A stretch of 64,000 nucleotides of DNA, from assembly GCF_001653235.2 (NCBI RefSeq), contig NC_035795.1:62001-126000 (forward strand), read 5' to 3'. Origin of the DNA: Pochonia chlamydosporia 170. Lineage: Eukaryota; Ascomycota; Sordariomycetes; Hypocreales; Clavicipitaceae. Both the position numbers and the translations under genes were made by a program. Each line of letters starts with the position of its first letter. Within the stretch, counting starts at the first letter, position 1. The notes under the pieces were generated by a model that ran no database searches, had not been told where the DNA came from, and saw only the letters and a list, made by a program, of their open reading frames with translations. This document shows positions 36,503-47,763 of the stretch, one piece after another.

Positions 36503-38016
36503 CTATTTACTGCCGCCGTCTTGGTTCTTTCCCCAAGCCTCACTTAGCATAGATTCATCTTGTTCCCATGTGCTAAACACTGGCCCGTTCGGATCTTCGT
36601 CTTCGTCGTCGCCATCGATATTAGTAGCCTTGTACCTGGGGTGAGAATCCAAGAGATATTCCGCCATTCTCCCCGTCCACGGGAATATAAGCTTTCCATC
36701 TTCGCTCCTATCCTTGAGACTAATCGCGGTTGCGCCTATTTTAAGAGTCTTCAAGTGAAGAAGCAGGCCGACGACTATCTCTGCCACCCTTTCAATATCA
36801 CGCATGGTCTGTCGTGTCCTGGTGCGGCCGTACTTTCTGCCATTAACGCCACGGTATGCCTTGCCCCAGACAATTTCTTTCTGGAACCCACAGCCAAGGT
36901 CGTCTACATTGGGAAGATAGAGAGCCGAGACTTTCTCCAAATGCCCAATGGCATGTAAGATATTCTGTAGCGGCACCAATCGTTCGTTATTAATGTGAAT
37001 GGCATACATGAACGACCGGCCAGGCCTCGACGGTACAAGAACGAGGTGAAACGGGGGTGAAAGAAATGGATGCGTTAAGAGTAATTATATTATCAACTTA
37101 CTTCTAGGGTATTAGTATCTCGATAATCTTCACTCCCATGAGCGGTTATCTTAGGAACAGTCCGGATCAAACCATCGAGACTGAGCGTCTTAATATTGGG
37201 CATGTTGTCTATAACGGAATGAACAAGCTCCACATCCCACGTCGCATAAATGGAGAGAGATTTCAGACCTGTGCGTGCCTTTGTCGAGTTGAGCATCACC
37301 TGAAGGCTCTTGGATGCAGCCGACACAAGGTACGGCCGCCCTTTGGTCACATGCAGCGTCTCCAAGTTTGGCGCTACCGAAACGAGAAAATTGGCGTCTG
37401 GGCTTACTTGAAGCTCCTTGACAGTATTTAGCTGGACATTAGCGCTGTCGAATGCGTCTCCAAAGTCTGTCAAGCTGTTGGCGCTCGGCCGGAGGCGCAT
37501 CCATTCTATCCTGCGCAGCGACGGCATCTGCGACACGGCGGCAGCGAAAACGTGCGTCACATTGGTTGGCGGCATTTCCGGCTCCCAGAGGTAATTGTAA
37601 CTATCTATTTCGCGTCTATATAACCCGACATGTAGGGTTTCGCAGCTCCGCAGGGCCTCAAGGCACCCAAGGATCTCTGTTAGCCTCTCGTACGTATTGA
37701 CCCAAGCTAGGCGCGATTCAGTAGCGCGATCGTTGCTCACGATAAGGGTCTTGAACAAGTCTTCGGGGAATCCGGGCAGCTGGGAGCGTAGGGGTGAGTC
37801 TTTGCTGCACAGAGTCTCCTTGGCACCTAGTTTCTCGAGTATCCTGGAATTTTCTTCAACCCATGGGTGGTTGACATCTCGGACGAATGTGGGGATGCTT
37901 GGGGAACGCGCTGCGAGGCGAGCCAGTATGAGGAGTGCCAGGAAGGCCGATATGCCCGAGAAGGCAACGTAGAGAATAAAGCGGCAACAGGCGCCGATAT
38001 TAGAGAGGCGGCGCAT
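36503..38016 (-). CDS. F-box/LRR-like hypothetical protein
   Basis: Exon 1 (38016-37102, 305 codons) and exon 2 (36964-36503) joined by a 137-bp phase-0 intron (GTAAGT..CTACAG) give about 458 residues. The body has repeated leucine-spaced segments (LEALRSCETLHVGLY, MPSLRRIEWMRLRP, LNTVKELQVSP, APNLETLHVTKG, LKSLSIYATW, MPNIKTLSLDGL) as in the LRR part of fungal F-box proteins. The C-terminus is acidic (DGDDEDEDPNG). The stretch LARLAARSPSIPTFVRDV resembles what follows an F-box, but the F-box itself is not visible: the N-terminus is a hydrophobic helix (FILYVAFSGISAFLALLIL). The true start may lie further upstream or the 5' end may be damaged. If functional, a role as a substrate adaptor for ubiquitin ligase is the best guess. 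Confidence 0.6.
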
Positions 38017-38584
38017 CCTGTGGTAAACAAAAGCGGACGCACGCGAAGCTGTTTGAGTTGACGGGTTAAGGTCGCCTTGTTAGGATCTCAGGGCTCGCTT
38101 GTTTGCAACGCTGTTCCACCAAGTCCGAGGCTCATTTCTCTCGAATGTCTGGGAATGTGCCACCAGCCGGCATTAATGTGTACGGAGAATTCAAGTGCCA
38201 TGCGGCCACATATGGACTGGGGCTGGCTGTGGCCAGGTGTTACATTAAAAGCGCAGCGAGTACTCCTCCATAACGCATTATGGTCTCTTGAATAAGCCCC
38301 AAATGAATACCGTGGCCTTCAGCAAGGGATACGGCCAATAGTGATGCAGCCATCAGTGGGGTACATTCTCACCCATATCAAAATGTACTATGATAGAAGT
38401 ACCATTTGCTTGCCTCAGCACCTAGCTAGTTACCAATGCAAGTACATATAGCTACATACTGACAGTGCACAAACGCTTATGGAAACAAGCGATAAAACTC
38501 TAGGTTAATATCTATACACTACCTAAAACTAACTCTCTTTATAGAATAACATTATAGGTATAGAAGTTCTGCTAGAGTGGTTAA
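38017..38584. other. Intergenic, no gene recognised
   Basis: Upstream region of the F-box/LRR-like gene. A 72-codon frame at 38077-38295 has no recognisable motif. Confidence 0.45.
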
Positions 38585-38812
38585 TATAACGGTCTAAGCG
38601 AGTATATTAATAACTAGCTAGGTAACTATAAACAAGTATCTAAAGCTACGGAGAAAAGAAAAAGGAGAGCAAGAAAAGAATAGCTCTATAAGCTCTTCTA
38701 GGCTTGTAAACTTGCTTCTGCTAATCTCGCTTGTTGCTAGGGGTTACTAGTAACGAGGTCGAAGATAAAGGCGAGAGTTTAAGCCAAGCTACTATTAGGC
38801 TTAGCCTATAAT
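38585..38812 (+). repeat. Solo LTR of TGTAACGGTC family, copy A
   Basis: Starts TATAACGGTCTAAGCGAGTA and ends near GGCTTAGCCTATA. It aligns along its full length with copy D (44573-44800), with RIP-like transitions. Confidence 0.75.
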
Positions 38813-39315
38813 ATATATGTACTAATGCTAGGACTCTCTGCTTAATACCAGTATAAGCACTTGTATTTATTATAGCAGAGTCCTTTAGTATACAATAATG
38901 TCGCTTATCTAAGGCTAATAGCATATATACCCACGCAATAGGCACACAGGATATAAACCGTTTTTGCGACTAAATAAATAACTTTATGCCCTTCTAAGCC
39001 AATAACTTGATCTTTGCTATAAGAAGTTTAAGAAGTATTTTATATTATAAAGTGCAAAATTATAAATTATTACATCTGGTTTAAATATAGGTAATAGCTA
39101 GCTTTATTGCTCTGGCAAGTATAGCTTCCCGCTTATTAACTATCTTAGAGGCTTTAGCTAAAATGCCAAGTTACTACCTCTTTGCCTTCTACTTTATATC
39201 TATAATAAAGTTATTATTAGGTGTAAGACTACTTAAACACTTAGGAGAGCATCCATGTAAACCACATCGCATATCTAGTGCACTTATTATAAGACTATTA
39301 GATGTATATCCCTAC

Positions 39316-39512
39316 TATAACGGTCTAGGTAACTATATTAGGAACTAGCTAGGCGATAAATATAACCGTCTAAAGGCTAATAAGGATAAGAAAGGGAAGA
39401 AGAAGAGGGAGAGCTTAAGAATATCCTAAGCAACTAAGCCTAGCACTATTAATCCCACTTATTGTAGGCTATAGTCCGGCAAGCCGAGCCACATTCGGGC
39501 TTAACCCGTTAA
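39316..39512 (+). repeat. Solo LTR of TGTAACGGTC family, copy B (diverged)
   Basis: Starts TATAACGGTCTAGG, shares the GGAACTAGCTAGG block and ends CGGGCTTAACCCGTTA. More diverged and shorter than copies A and D. Confidence 0.6.
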
Positions 39513-40139
39513 ACCGACGATAACCAGGCGAATTTAGACTACCCACGGGAAGTCTCTTGCTAGGATTTACTGCCATACTAAGCCTTTATAATATGCCTAA
39601 TTCTATTATTCTTATAGCAAAATAAATCCCAAAAGCATCTATTCTAGTTAAAGATTTATTATTTAGTAGTTGCACGTCTATCTAATTAATTTTCTGCGTG
39701 GCATTAAAGTAGAAGATTTTAGCGGTAAGTTAGGTTTTATATTTATTAAGCGTACTACTTAGGCCTCTAAAAGATTCACCTAGCTACTAAGACTGCGTTA
39801 AGACGTTTAATAATAGCCTTAACTTTACTGTGTTCTCCCTATGCATAAAATACCTGCCAACCAGATACTATGTTCCTAATCTAACATAAATCTCTAGCAT
39901 CTAGACTAGTGCGTTATTTATTTACTAATAACTGCTAATATATCTTTAATTCTTATTCCCTATTGCTAAATAGTATTAAACTCGCATGCGGTTAACTAGC
40001 GCTTCTAGATCGTTCACGTAGCTAGAAATCATTTAATAGCAACTAGTAGTATTGCTAGCTAGTAGCATGTTTTAGAGTGCATTTTGCACTTAAGTAAGCT
40101 ATTTATTATCAAAAAATTTAGTAGTAATTTATTAGCCCA

Positions 40140-40218
40140 AAATAAAAACACTAAGTCCCCTTTTTCTAACCCCTTATTAGGCCCCTAAGTGTAAGCAGTT
40201 CCGCCCACATAATAGCAG
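40140..40218 (-). repeat. Dispersed repeat, copy 2 (partner at 470-560)
   Basis: Inverse complement of the 470-560 word, about 75 bp with mostly transition differences. Confidence 0.6.
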
Positions 40219-40381
40219 TAGTATTACTAATACTACTAACACGCATAATATATAGTAGGTATCTTAATGTCTTATAGTAGAGTTAAAAGATAAAGAAATA
40301 TAAATATATCTAAATTCTAATCTCTAAGAGTTATTAAATTCTACTCTCTAGATACTAGACCTAACTAAATAGGGGCTAATA

Positions 40382-41580
40382 TAAGGGACTAGCTTAGGGG
40401 CTTTTGCAAACTAGTATTACTAGTAGTAACTTTTCTTATAAGGAGAAGAGAAGAAAAAGAAAAAGGTTAGTATAATTCCTAGTAGCACTCTTATAGGGTC
40501 TAGTTAAGCTTTAGAAAAGATCTATAGTAGGTTCTTAGGTAGCTCTTCCTACCTACTTGCCTCCTTCTTTCTTAAGATTTAAGCGTTACGCTTAAATCCA
40601 TAGCATAGACCTATAATTAGCCTAAGTAGCAGACTTAGCAGCATTATAATAGCAGCTAAGGGTAAGAAACTTAGCTGTAAGCTTAATATAGCGCGCCTTC
40701 TATCTAAGAGTAGCCTTAATAGTAGCAATAAGAATAGCTTTCTTTTTAGTAGTAACTTACTATATTAAGCAGATTATATAGCATAAGTAAGAGTTTAATA
40801 TAAGGTCTTATATGTTCTAATTATAGTAATAATATACTGCCTTATAAGCTTTATAGGTATTACCCTACCCTAGAATATAAAAGGTATAGCTTTTCTTATA
40901 TAGGTTATTCTAATATAGCTTATAAAGCCACTTACTCTTCTTACTATTAGAGAGTTTCTTATTACTAGAGTTACTCTCTATCTTATAACAGCTAAGATAG
41001 CAGTAAGATAGGATATTATTATAAGAGAGAGGCTAGGAATTACTAGTAGTAAAAATAGGAGATTTATAAAGTTTACTTAAAGAGAGAATACTTAGATTAT
41101 AATATTAGAAAAAAAAGAAATAAGAGAAAGAAAAAAGTAAGTAGATTATTTTTATAGGTAATATTAGTAGGAGTAAAATTATAATAATATAGCCTTATAT
41201 TAGGCTAATTATTCTATATAATAAACCTATTATACTAATAACTATATATATATATATAATAGAGAGTAAAACCTAAGGCAAAAGTAATAAGAATAACTAC
41301 TAAGACCTACTTATAGGTAGAAAGAAGTAAGTATAATCGTAAGTAGTAAGAGAGTATATTATAGATTTAAGCATAATACTTAGATCTTAGAAAAGAAGAA
41401 GATAGGCATATAAGAAAAGCTACCTAAGAACCTACTATAGGTCTTAACTAGAGCTTAACTAGACCCTATAAGAGTGCTACTAGAAACTATACTAATCTCT
41501 TTCTTTTTCTTTTCTTCTTCTTATAAGAAAAGTTACTATTAGTAATGCTAGTTTGCAGGAGCCCCTAGGCTAGTCCCTTA
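40382..41580. mobile_element. 1.2-kb element with about 230-bp inverted arms (foldback/MITE-like)
   Basis: The left arm begins TAAGGGACTAGCTTAGGGGC; the right arm, read in reverse complement, begins TAAGGGACTAGCCTAGGGGC. Homology continues inward about 230 bp on each side, with RIP-type differences, through a purine-rich run and a TAGTAGCACTCTTATAGGG block. The 730-bp interior is TA-rich and non-coding, with further small palindromes (for example GATTTAAGCGT/ACGCTTAAATC at about 40576-40600). It interrupts LTR copy C, because LTR sequence resumes just outside the right arm. A target duplication is not evident. Confidence 0.7.
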
Positions 41581-41652
41581 CATCTCCTTAGCTTTAGATA
41601 CTTGTTTATAGTTACCTAGCTAGTTATTAATATACTCGCTTAGACCGTTACA
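41581..41652 (-). repeat. Fragment of TGTAACGGTC-family LTR, copy C
   Basis: On the minus strand this is the first 70 bp of the LTR (TGTAACGGTCTAAGCGAGTA onward), cut off by the inverted-arm element. Confidence 0.7.
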
Positions 41653-42020
41653 CATATTGCTATTTGTGCTCCGGATATAAGTTGTTCTTACCTAGGCCTT
41701 GCACCAACCTAGGGATCTACTTTAAGCTATCTCTGACAAACATCCTCCTGTTGGCAGTCATAATAGTTGAACCAGGGTGCTACAAGATAAGCACTATATC
41801 TTTATTTTTCCGTGTTAACCTTGTCGCTGCCGCAATAATCGCAGCAAAGTGATGTTTCCCCGTGTTTCCCGCCCGACAACCAAGTGCTTAGCTGCTTTTA
41901 GTAACCCACCTTGCCCAGATCTTACCTGGCTCTCGGTTGCCTCTTCCGCTCCCACGCTACCTGTTAGTTGATGGACTTGTTGCAAACGGACTTTGCCGTC
42001 AAGGAAATCGTACAGGGCTC

Positions 42021-43271
42021 TCACACGCTACTCAGAGCGCAGTTGTCCTGGCTCTGTGCGGCGGGTTGGGGGCTTTTCCCTTCGGACAAGCTAATCCAAA
42101 GCCTCTTCGAGAACAGCGGTTTAATGACTGCGGCATTAACGACGATAATTCCGAAAAACTATAGAGATAAATAGGTTATTTATCCCTTCTATAAGTAGTG
42201 ATCTATGTAGACAGAATAATTAATTACCATTTCTCGAATCGCCCACATCACGGTATTAGTAATACTCTGAATATTACGCAGTGTTAGAACACAGCGCAAG
42301 GTCGCGGCAATAATAATAAAGACGCCAGAGCAAAGAAGAACGCTAATCGCTATCTTGTGCCAGAGGTTAATTCGTAGCATCGGGAACCATGTGAACGGTA
42401 TGGTTAGAATAAGGAGGTTGGTTCTGAAAATAGTAAGAATAGAGTGAAGATTAGAAACTGTATATAGTAGCCTTACGATACGTTTAGGGCCATAATAATT
42501 ATATAGTAAACCCTTGAATTTGCACATTCATCTGCTTGCTGTTAGAAAATATGTAAAATGTAAAAGCAGCCAAGGTAATTCCAAGCTGATAACTTACCCC
42601 CAGGAAACGGCGCAGCTTGCCAGTTCTTGCTAGCTGGCCAGCAGTGGCCCCAGATAGTCCCTATAGCTGCGATATACGTACAAATACAAGCTACTGCACT
42701 CCATTTAACAAGCACCTGCTGCTCTAAACCGCGACTAAATAATAATACTTAATTAGCTCGTTCTAAATGCCTTCTTAAAGGCTACGCTTGAACATACACA
42801 ATGCGGTTATAAAAGAAGAGCAGGCAGCCCTTTAGTGTCCAGACTAAGGTAACGTAAAAGACCCGTCCAGTTTGGAGGCATTTCGACCCCAACTCATACC
42901 TCGCAATCTGTTCTGTAGTTAAGGTCAAGCTGGTTTCTTCGGTGAGGCCAGCAATTGTTCCGTTTTTCTCTGTGTTAGGGAGGGGGAAGATTAGTAACGA
43001 GCAACATTGCGATTATAAAACCACCTACCAATTACAGGTATAAAACTGAGCATAAGCTTGAAGTTGCCAGGGCCTTCGTCAGTGGGAGTACCTTGCGCTT
43101 AGAAACTTTTCTACATACTGTCCAACAGACGAGAGATAAGATAGCAAGATAATCATCTCCTTCCCAACCCTTGAATCCTACGGCTTTCCATCTCGTAAAG
43201 TACCGGAGGAATAGAACAAGGACACCGAGGCCATACTCGGTCCAAACTTCGGATGGAAATCGCACAGCCAT
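42021..43271 (-). CDS. Rhodopsin-domain (Pth11-like) integral membrane protein
   Basis: Six exons fit a conserved fungal rhodopsin-domain protein: 43271-43119, about 42967-42798, 42734-42598, 42534-42477, 42423-42228 and 42158-42021, about 283 residues. The conserved pattern is LFLRYFTRWKAVGFKGWEGDDYLA (helix 1 and loop), then GLTEETSLTLTTEQIARYE, YVTLVWTLKGCLLFFYNR, an LVKWSAVACICTYIAAI helix, NW..PFPG, an ALNVSTNLLILTIPF helix, HKIAISVLLCSGVFIIIAATLRCVL and GIIVVNAAVIKPLFSK. Introns 2-5 have clean GT-AG ends and keep frame. Intron 1 (about 150 bp) is uncertain and may hide a damaged exon, since one helix seems missing. The C-terminal tail is short. Family members include Pth11-type surface sensors; function here is unknown. 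It sits amid RIP-mutated repeats. Confidence 0.7.
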
Positions 43272-43279
43272 TTGCTGTA

Positions 43280-43304
43280 CAATTCAATTCAATTCAATTC
43301 AATT
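43280..43304. repeat. (CAATT)5 microsatellite
   Basis: Five perfect CAATT units immediately upstream of the rhodopsin-domain gene's start codon (transcribed leftwards). A shorter run occurs at 24595-24612. Confidence 0.9.
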
Positions 43305-44572
43305 TCTTTATTACGCCCGGGGGAGAAGCTCCAAAAAGGGCAACAGCGGCATGAGAAACAAGACCTGGAGTCGAGAATGAAAAATGCGGGTTCAATTAAT
43401 TTAAGGTGAAGAAGAGTGGCTTATTAGTACCCTATGTTAAACCGCGAGGATCGCAGAGGCGCGCTGCCAAGACGGAAAGGATTAATGGTATATAGAGTGT
43501 ATCTAACATGTAGTTGGAACTATCCGGCACATTGTCGCAATTGGATGACCAGGAGGTACAGAGTACGGCAGGGATACTAGGACCTAAATACGGAGTACAA
43601 GGAAAATGGAAGGAGGCTCGGTCTAGAACCAACTATTAGGTTCTAGTCTGGGCGGTCTGAGCGGCAGGTTACGGTGGGATATGAGCACTCCAACTGCAAG
43701 AGGGCAATGCCGCCACGCCGCCAAATTGAGGCTTTTCGTAGCCTCACGATCCAGAAATACCGACTAGGATCAGAGCATCTGGGCTTAAAGGGTACCAGGC
43801 AACGGGAAAGATGGGAGGAATTTTTAAGAATACGATCACGTTATCTACCGGCTAGCTTGTTGGTCAGTGCGTGTCAAGTCACAATAAAGTGCATATTATT
43901 AACTATCTTTTACAAAGGCAATAGATTCAAGTAAACGCGAACAAAGTGTCACAAATAAGATTGTATAAGAAAAGATAGCCTGCATTATACGTTGATAAGA
44001 TAGCGTAGCGGCTTTTCGCTAGACTACGAGTAAAACTGCTACTTGTTAGGGTACAGGCAGTATAAACGACCTAGACAATTTGGCGCGATTTACAGTCTGA
44101 ATTGGTTATAAGACATTTGGCGACTCTAAAATATTATTATGCATGGGCCAACGCGTCCCCTCCTATCTGGTTATAACATTGCGACGTTGGTACACAATAA
44201 TATAACTACCACCATAGCGACGGGTAACGTTAATAACACGCGTTTTAAGGCTAATATGTGGCTACAGTGCAAAATAGCAAGAAGGTTATTAACTGTTTTA
44301 ATAATACAAGCTGCTATATTGTAAGTGGCAGTTAACATATAAGAGCAGCCCTTAACTAAACTCTGTATCTTTATACGCTCTTTCTATTTAATAAAATTAT
44401 TAGACGGGTAATACAAAGATTTCTAGCATAGATTAGATAGGGAAATTTACATTAAAAATAAAACCCCTATAAGATTTAAAACATAGTGAAAAAGTTTAAA
44501 AAGGTAATACAGACTATAGGTAATAGTTAAGGTACCCTAGGCAGTATAATTTAGTAGTAGGAGTAATACAAA
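43305..44572. other. Intergenic, no gene recognised
   Basis: An 86-codon plus frame (43674-43934) has no recognisable motif. Composition becomes TA-rich from about 43950. Confidence 0.5.
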
Positions 44573-44800
44573 TGTAACGGTCTAAGCGAGTATATTAACA
44601 ACTAGCTAGGTGACTAAAAATAAGTATCTAAAGCTAAGAAGAAAAGGAAAGGAGAATAAGAAAGAAAGAGCTTATAGAGCTCTTGTAGGCTTGTGAGCTT
44701 GCTTTTGCTAATCTTGCTTGTTGCTAGGGGCTACTAGTGATAAGGCTAAAGACAAAGGCAAGAGCGCAAGCCGAGCTACTATTGGGCTTCGCCCGTTACA
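44573..44800 (+). repeat. Solo LTR of TGTAACGGTC family, copy D (best preserved)
   Basis: 228 bp, starts TGTAACGGTCTAAGCG and ends GGGCTTCGCCCGTTACA, with TG..CA ends and short terminal inverted TGTAACG/CGTTACA. No matching 5-bp duplication was found at its flanks. Confidence 0.8.
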
Positions 44801-45179
44801 TGTAGGGATATTCTGCATTTTTCCTCTAATGCTCTTAGCTAGCAATTAGCTCTGTGCATAAACCACTTCTATGTATTTTTGAGTTAATTTTGCATCTTTT
44901 ACAAGAGATATACATTCTAAAAATAACTAAAAATATTAAAAACGCAGTTATAATAGTTTATTATATATAATTAAGTCTGCTATTTTACTAAACTTTAGTG
45001 TATTACCTAAAGTGTTATGCTATGTGAAGAAATATCCTTTGTACCCTTACTACGATTTTCTACCAATTATTGCTAGTTTTCGCTGAGTTTTGCTCTTACC
45101 CGCACCCTTAACGCTCATCTGATATCTCTTAACAAAAAGAGTTACTATTAGCTGACAGATAGCTGTCGTTTTAAAATAA

Positions 45180-46078
45180 ACGCCTAGGAGCGGCCCCTAC
45201 AGAGGCAGAGAATACCTTATACGGTCGCTATCTTTGGCGAGGTTAATTGCATAATAGTATTTAAAGAGAAGAGGTCTTGATAAACTTGAGCTAGCTTTTC
45301 GCATACCTCTGTTGCTGAGACCCAAGCTGTTGTAAAGTTCCCCATAATATGGTTGACTCGCTTTTGAGCCGCCACAGTCTCATAAAGTAGAGAGACGCGT
45401 ATTCTCCTTTTAATTCTCTTAATTCTTTAGTTGCCGAGTTTGTTCCCTTCTAGACTTAGTAGAATAATTTGCCAATAACGCGGGCACTTAGGTGGTTATC
45501 TCATAAAATAAATTTATTTATACGGAATTAGCAGCAATTTAAGATAAAGTGTTTTAGCTAGTTAATTATTCCCTCTTTTAACGCAATTCGTCCTCTTACT
45601 ATGCGTCTATATAATATGGGCATTTACTTGTACGTTTGAGAATGCTGCTACCTGCTCTCTATAGTATTTTCTTTAGCTCTCTAGCACGAACCTTAGCTGC
45701 CTTCTCCTCGACAGCTTGTTTTACATCTGGATAGAACTCGTTATGAGATTTTGCAGTCTCCAAGCCGACGAGCCCGTCGTTACCACTACTATTATAACCT
45801 ACTAGGTTATAAGCCTGGATCGTTAAACACTTGGCAGCTTTTGTTGTTAGCCATACCGTGTATTGCGCTAGAAAAGAAAGTTGTTTTTGGTAATGCGCGG
45901 CATCTCTATGTTTACCATTAGCAACAGGGAAAGCTAGAGACTTTTTTTGTGACCGCTTATTGCTGCAGTTAGGGTGAAGCACTGGATGCCGCAAGAATAT
46001 GGCTAGTAACACGATAGAATACGAGTCACATGATGCTCGAGAGAAGGTCCATTTCCATGCCGTTCTAGTTGCCTCCAC
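45180..46078 (-). pseudogene. Hypothetical minus-strand coding remnant
   Basis: A 139-codon frame (46078-45659) ends with FYPDVKQAVEEKAAKVRARELKKIL. A further coding-like stretch in about 45420-45200 includes YETVAAQKRVNHIMGNFTTA and EVCEKLAQVYQDLF. TA-rich damaged sequence separates them. I do not recognise the family; the two blocks may or may not belong to one gene. Confidence 0.25.
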
Positions 46079-46179
46079 AGCTTATAAATTGTGCCAAAAT
46101 TAGGACGTTTAATCTCTGGGAGGTTTCTTAATTTTTACAAGCGCGCAGCGGCACTGGTTGTTCGTTACTATATTCTGAG

Positions 46180-47280
46180 ATGGATGAGGAGGTCCTAATG
46201 CGTTCGGCTGAATCGATTGCAGCCACGAATAGAATCTTGCAACAGATCTATAAAACAGAACAGAGACGCCGTGTGGTGTTAAAGAAACAGATAGCTGGCT
46301 CAACAACATTGGCATCGCCGGGGTCGTTATTTGCGCAACCTCAGCGTCCTAACCCAAAACTGACAATTACGCGCTATCAAGACGCGGACTTGCGCGTCTA
46401 TCAGGTTTCCAGCAACATCAACGTGGAGGAGCCGCTAGAACCAGTATCAACCTTTAACATCCAGTCGAATGACGAGATTGCAGACTGCACAGTCGGTCTA
46501 AACCTACGTCGAGCAGTCTACGCCACCCGCACCAAGGTAGTATGCATCGGCGAGGAGAGCACTGTACTATGGAGCCGTGACTTGGAGCCTCTCTCCACGC
46601 GGTTCTATGGACATCGTCCAGGCTGCGCACTCTTTCTCGACGGGACTAAGCTATGGGTCTACCGCCCTGACGCAATGGCCGGTCGTCATTGCCTCGACAC
46701 ATTGGAGGTGCTAGACGCTAATACCGGCGACGTTGTAGCTAAGGCAGACCTAGACACTGTCGGGCATGGCGCCAATCTCATGCAGCACCCCGACGGACAA
46801 CACCTCCTAATAGGCATCGGTGAAGGGCAGGACGGTGCAAAAATCTTCCGAGCGGCACTTACTAACGACGGCATAGAGCTGCACTTGTACGAATGGACGG
46901 ATCGCTGCCTCGTCGACTTGGCGTCTGACGGGCGACTGTTTATAACGATTCACCACGGCTGGCGCGATGTCGCTTGTCACCGATTCCCAGATGGCGACGT
47001 CGTACTGCGCCTTCCGGTAGTAGACTTTGGATACCGGGACGATGCGGCGACAAACTGGAGCGGTGGCTTCCTCAGCCCGCAGGTAGCTGTTATTGCGGTC
47101 GTAGGCGAGACCGATGGGCAGGAGTGGCGACATTTCCATCGAGTGGACCTGCTCACGGGCCAGCCAATGGGGCGGTTTGAGCCGAATTGCCCTGAGGGAA
47201 GCGACTTCGAGCTGTTGGGTGACGGGAGCTGGATTACATCGACATTCGATGGTAACCTTGTGCGATGGCATGCTTCTTAA
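46180..47280 (+). CDS. Intronless beta-propeller-like protein, unknown function
   Basis: A single 366-codon frame starting at 46180. After an N-terminal basic helix (RILQQIYKTEQRRRVVLKKQ) the protein has repeated beta-strand blades: FNIQSNDEIADCTVGLNLRR, YATRTKVVCIGEESTVLW, LDGTKLWVYRP, LEVLDANTGDVVAKADL, HPDGQHLLIGIGEGQDG, LASDGRLFITIHHGW, CHRFPDGDVVLRLP, HRVDLLTGQPMGRFE and LGDGSWITSTFDGNLVRW. The alternating 'DG + strand + TG' pattern fits a WD40- or quinoprotein-like propeller. It has no signal peptide, so it is probably cytosolic. It lacks introns, is more GC-rich than its surroundings and looks undamaged. The style resembles bacterial, especially actinobacterial, hypothetical propellers, so horizontal transfer is possible (inference). 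Confidence 0.75.
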   Translation: MDEEVLMRSAESIAATNRILQQIYKTEQRRRVVLKKQIAGSTTLASPGSLFAQPQRPNPKLTITRYQDADLRVYQVSSNINVEEPLEPVSTFNIQSNDEIADCTVGLNLRRAVYATRTKVVCIGEESTVLWSRDLEPLSTRFYGHRPGCALFLDGTKLWVYRPDAMAGRHCLDTLEVLDANTGDVVAKADLDTVGHGANLMQHPDGQHLLIGIGEGQDGAKIFRAALTNDGIELHLYEWTDRCLVDLASDGRLFITIHHGWRDVACHRFPDGDVVLRLPVVDFGYRDDAATNWSGGFLSPQVAVIAVVGETDGQEWRHFHRVDLLTGQPMGRFEPNCPEGSDFELLGDGSWITSTFDGNLVRWHAS

Positions 47281-47620
47281 TCACCAGTTGTCAACGAGAG
47301 AAGGTTCAATATTGCTTGCTTTTCCCAACCTTCCTTCCAAAGGACCTTCCTTTCCAACAGAAATAAGGTTCAATATTCAATGCTTTTGTCAAACCTTCCT
47401 TCCTTCAGCTTTCCCTTCCAATGTCAGAAAAATCCCTCAAATTGGTCCATAAAAGAAGGTCACTTTCCCCTTCTTTCCATCAGTCAGACAGACAGTCAGG
47501 CAGATAGTCAGTCAGGTAGTTCAATTCAATCAGTCATTTTCATCATCTTCCATAACCATCCTGCGATACCAGTCCTGTTTATATCTGGCTTCAGGGAAAC
47601 GAATATTAGTGTGTGATGGA
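47281..47620. repeat. Imperfect pyrimidine-rich repeats downstream of the propeller gene
   Basis: AAGGTTCAATATT...AACCTTCCTTCC occurs twice (47301-47335 and 47366-47405), and a CAGT/CAGA-rich microsatellite-like run lies at about 47480-47535. This is probably the 3' UTR and intergenic sequence. Confidence 0.6.
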
Positions 47621-47763
47621 GGGCTCTAGCAGGGTGTCTCCTAATGCCAGATTAGTAAATATACATACTCTAAAGCTTATAGGCTTTTAACTTTTGACTG
47701 CCACAATATAGAGATGCTGATTGGAAGCTTCCATTAACAGGAGAGGTTTAAACTTACCCCATT

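Noticed and set aside
38721..38945. 74-codon minus frame in the 38.7 kb repeat
   Set aside because: It lies largely within LTR copy A and continues into degraded repeat; chance frame.
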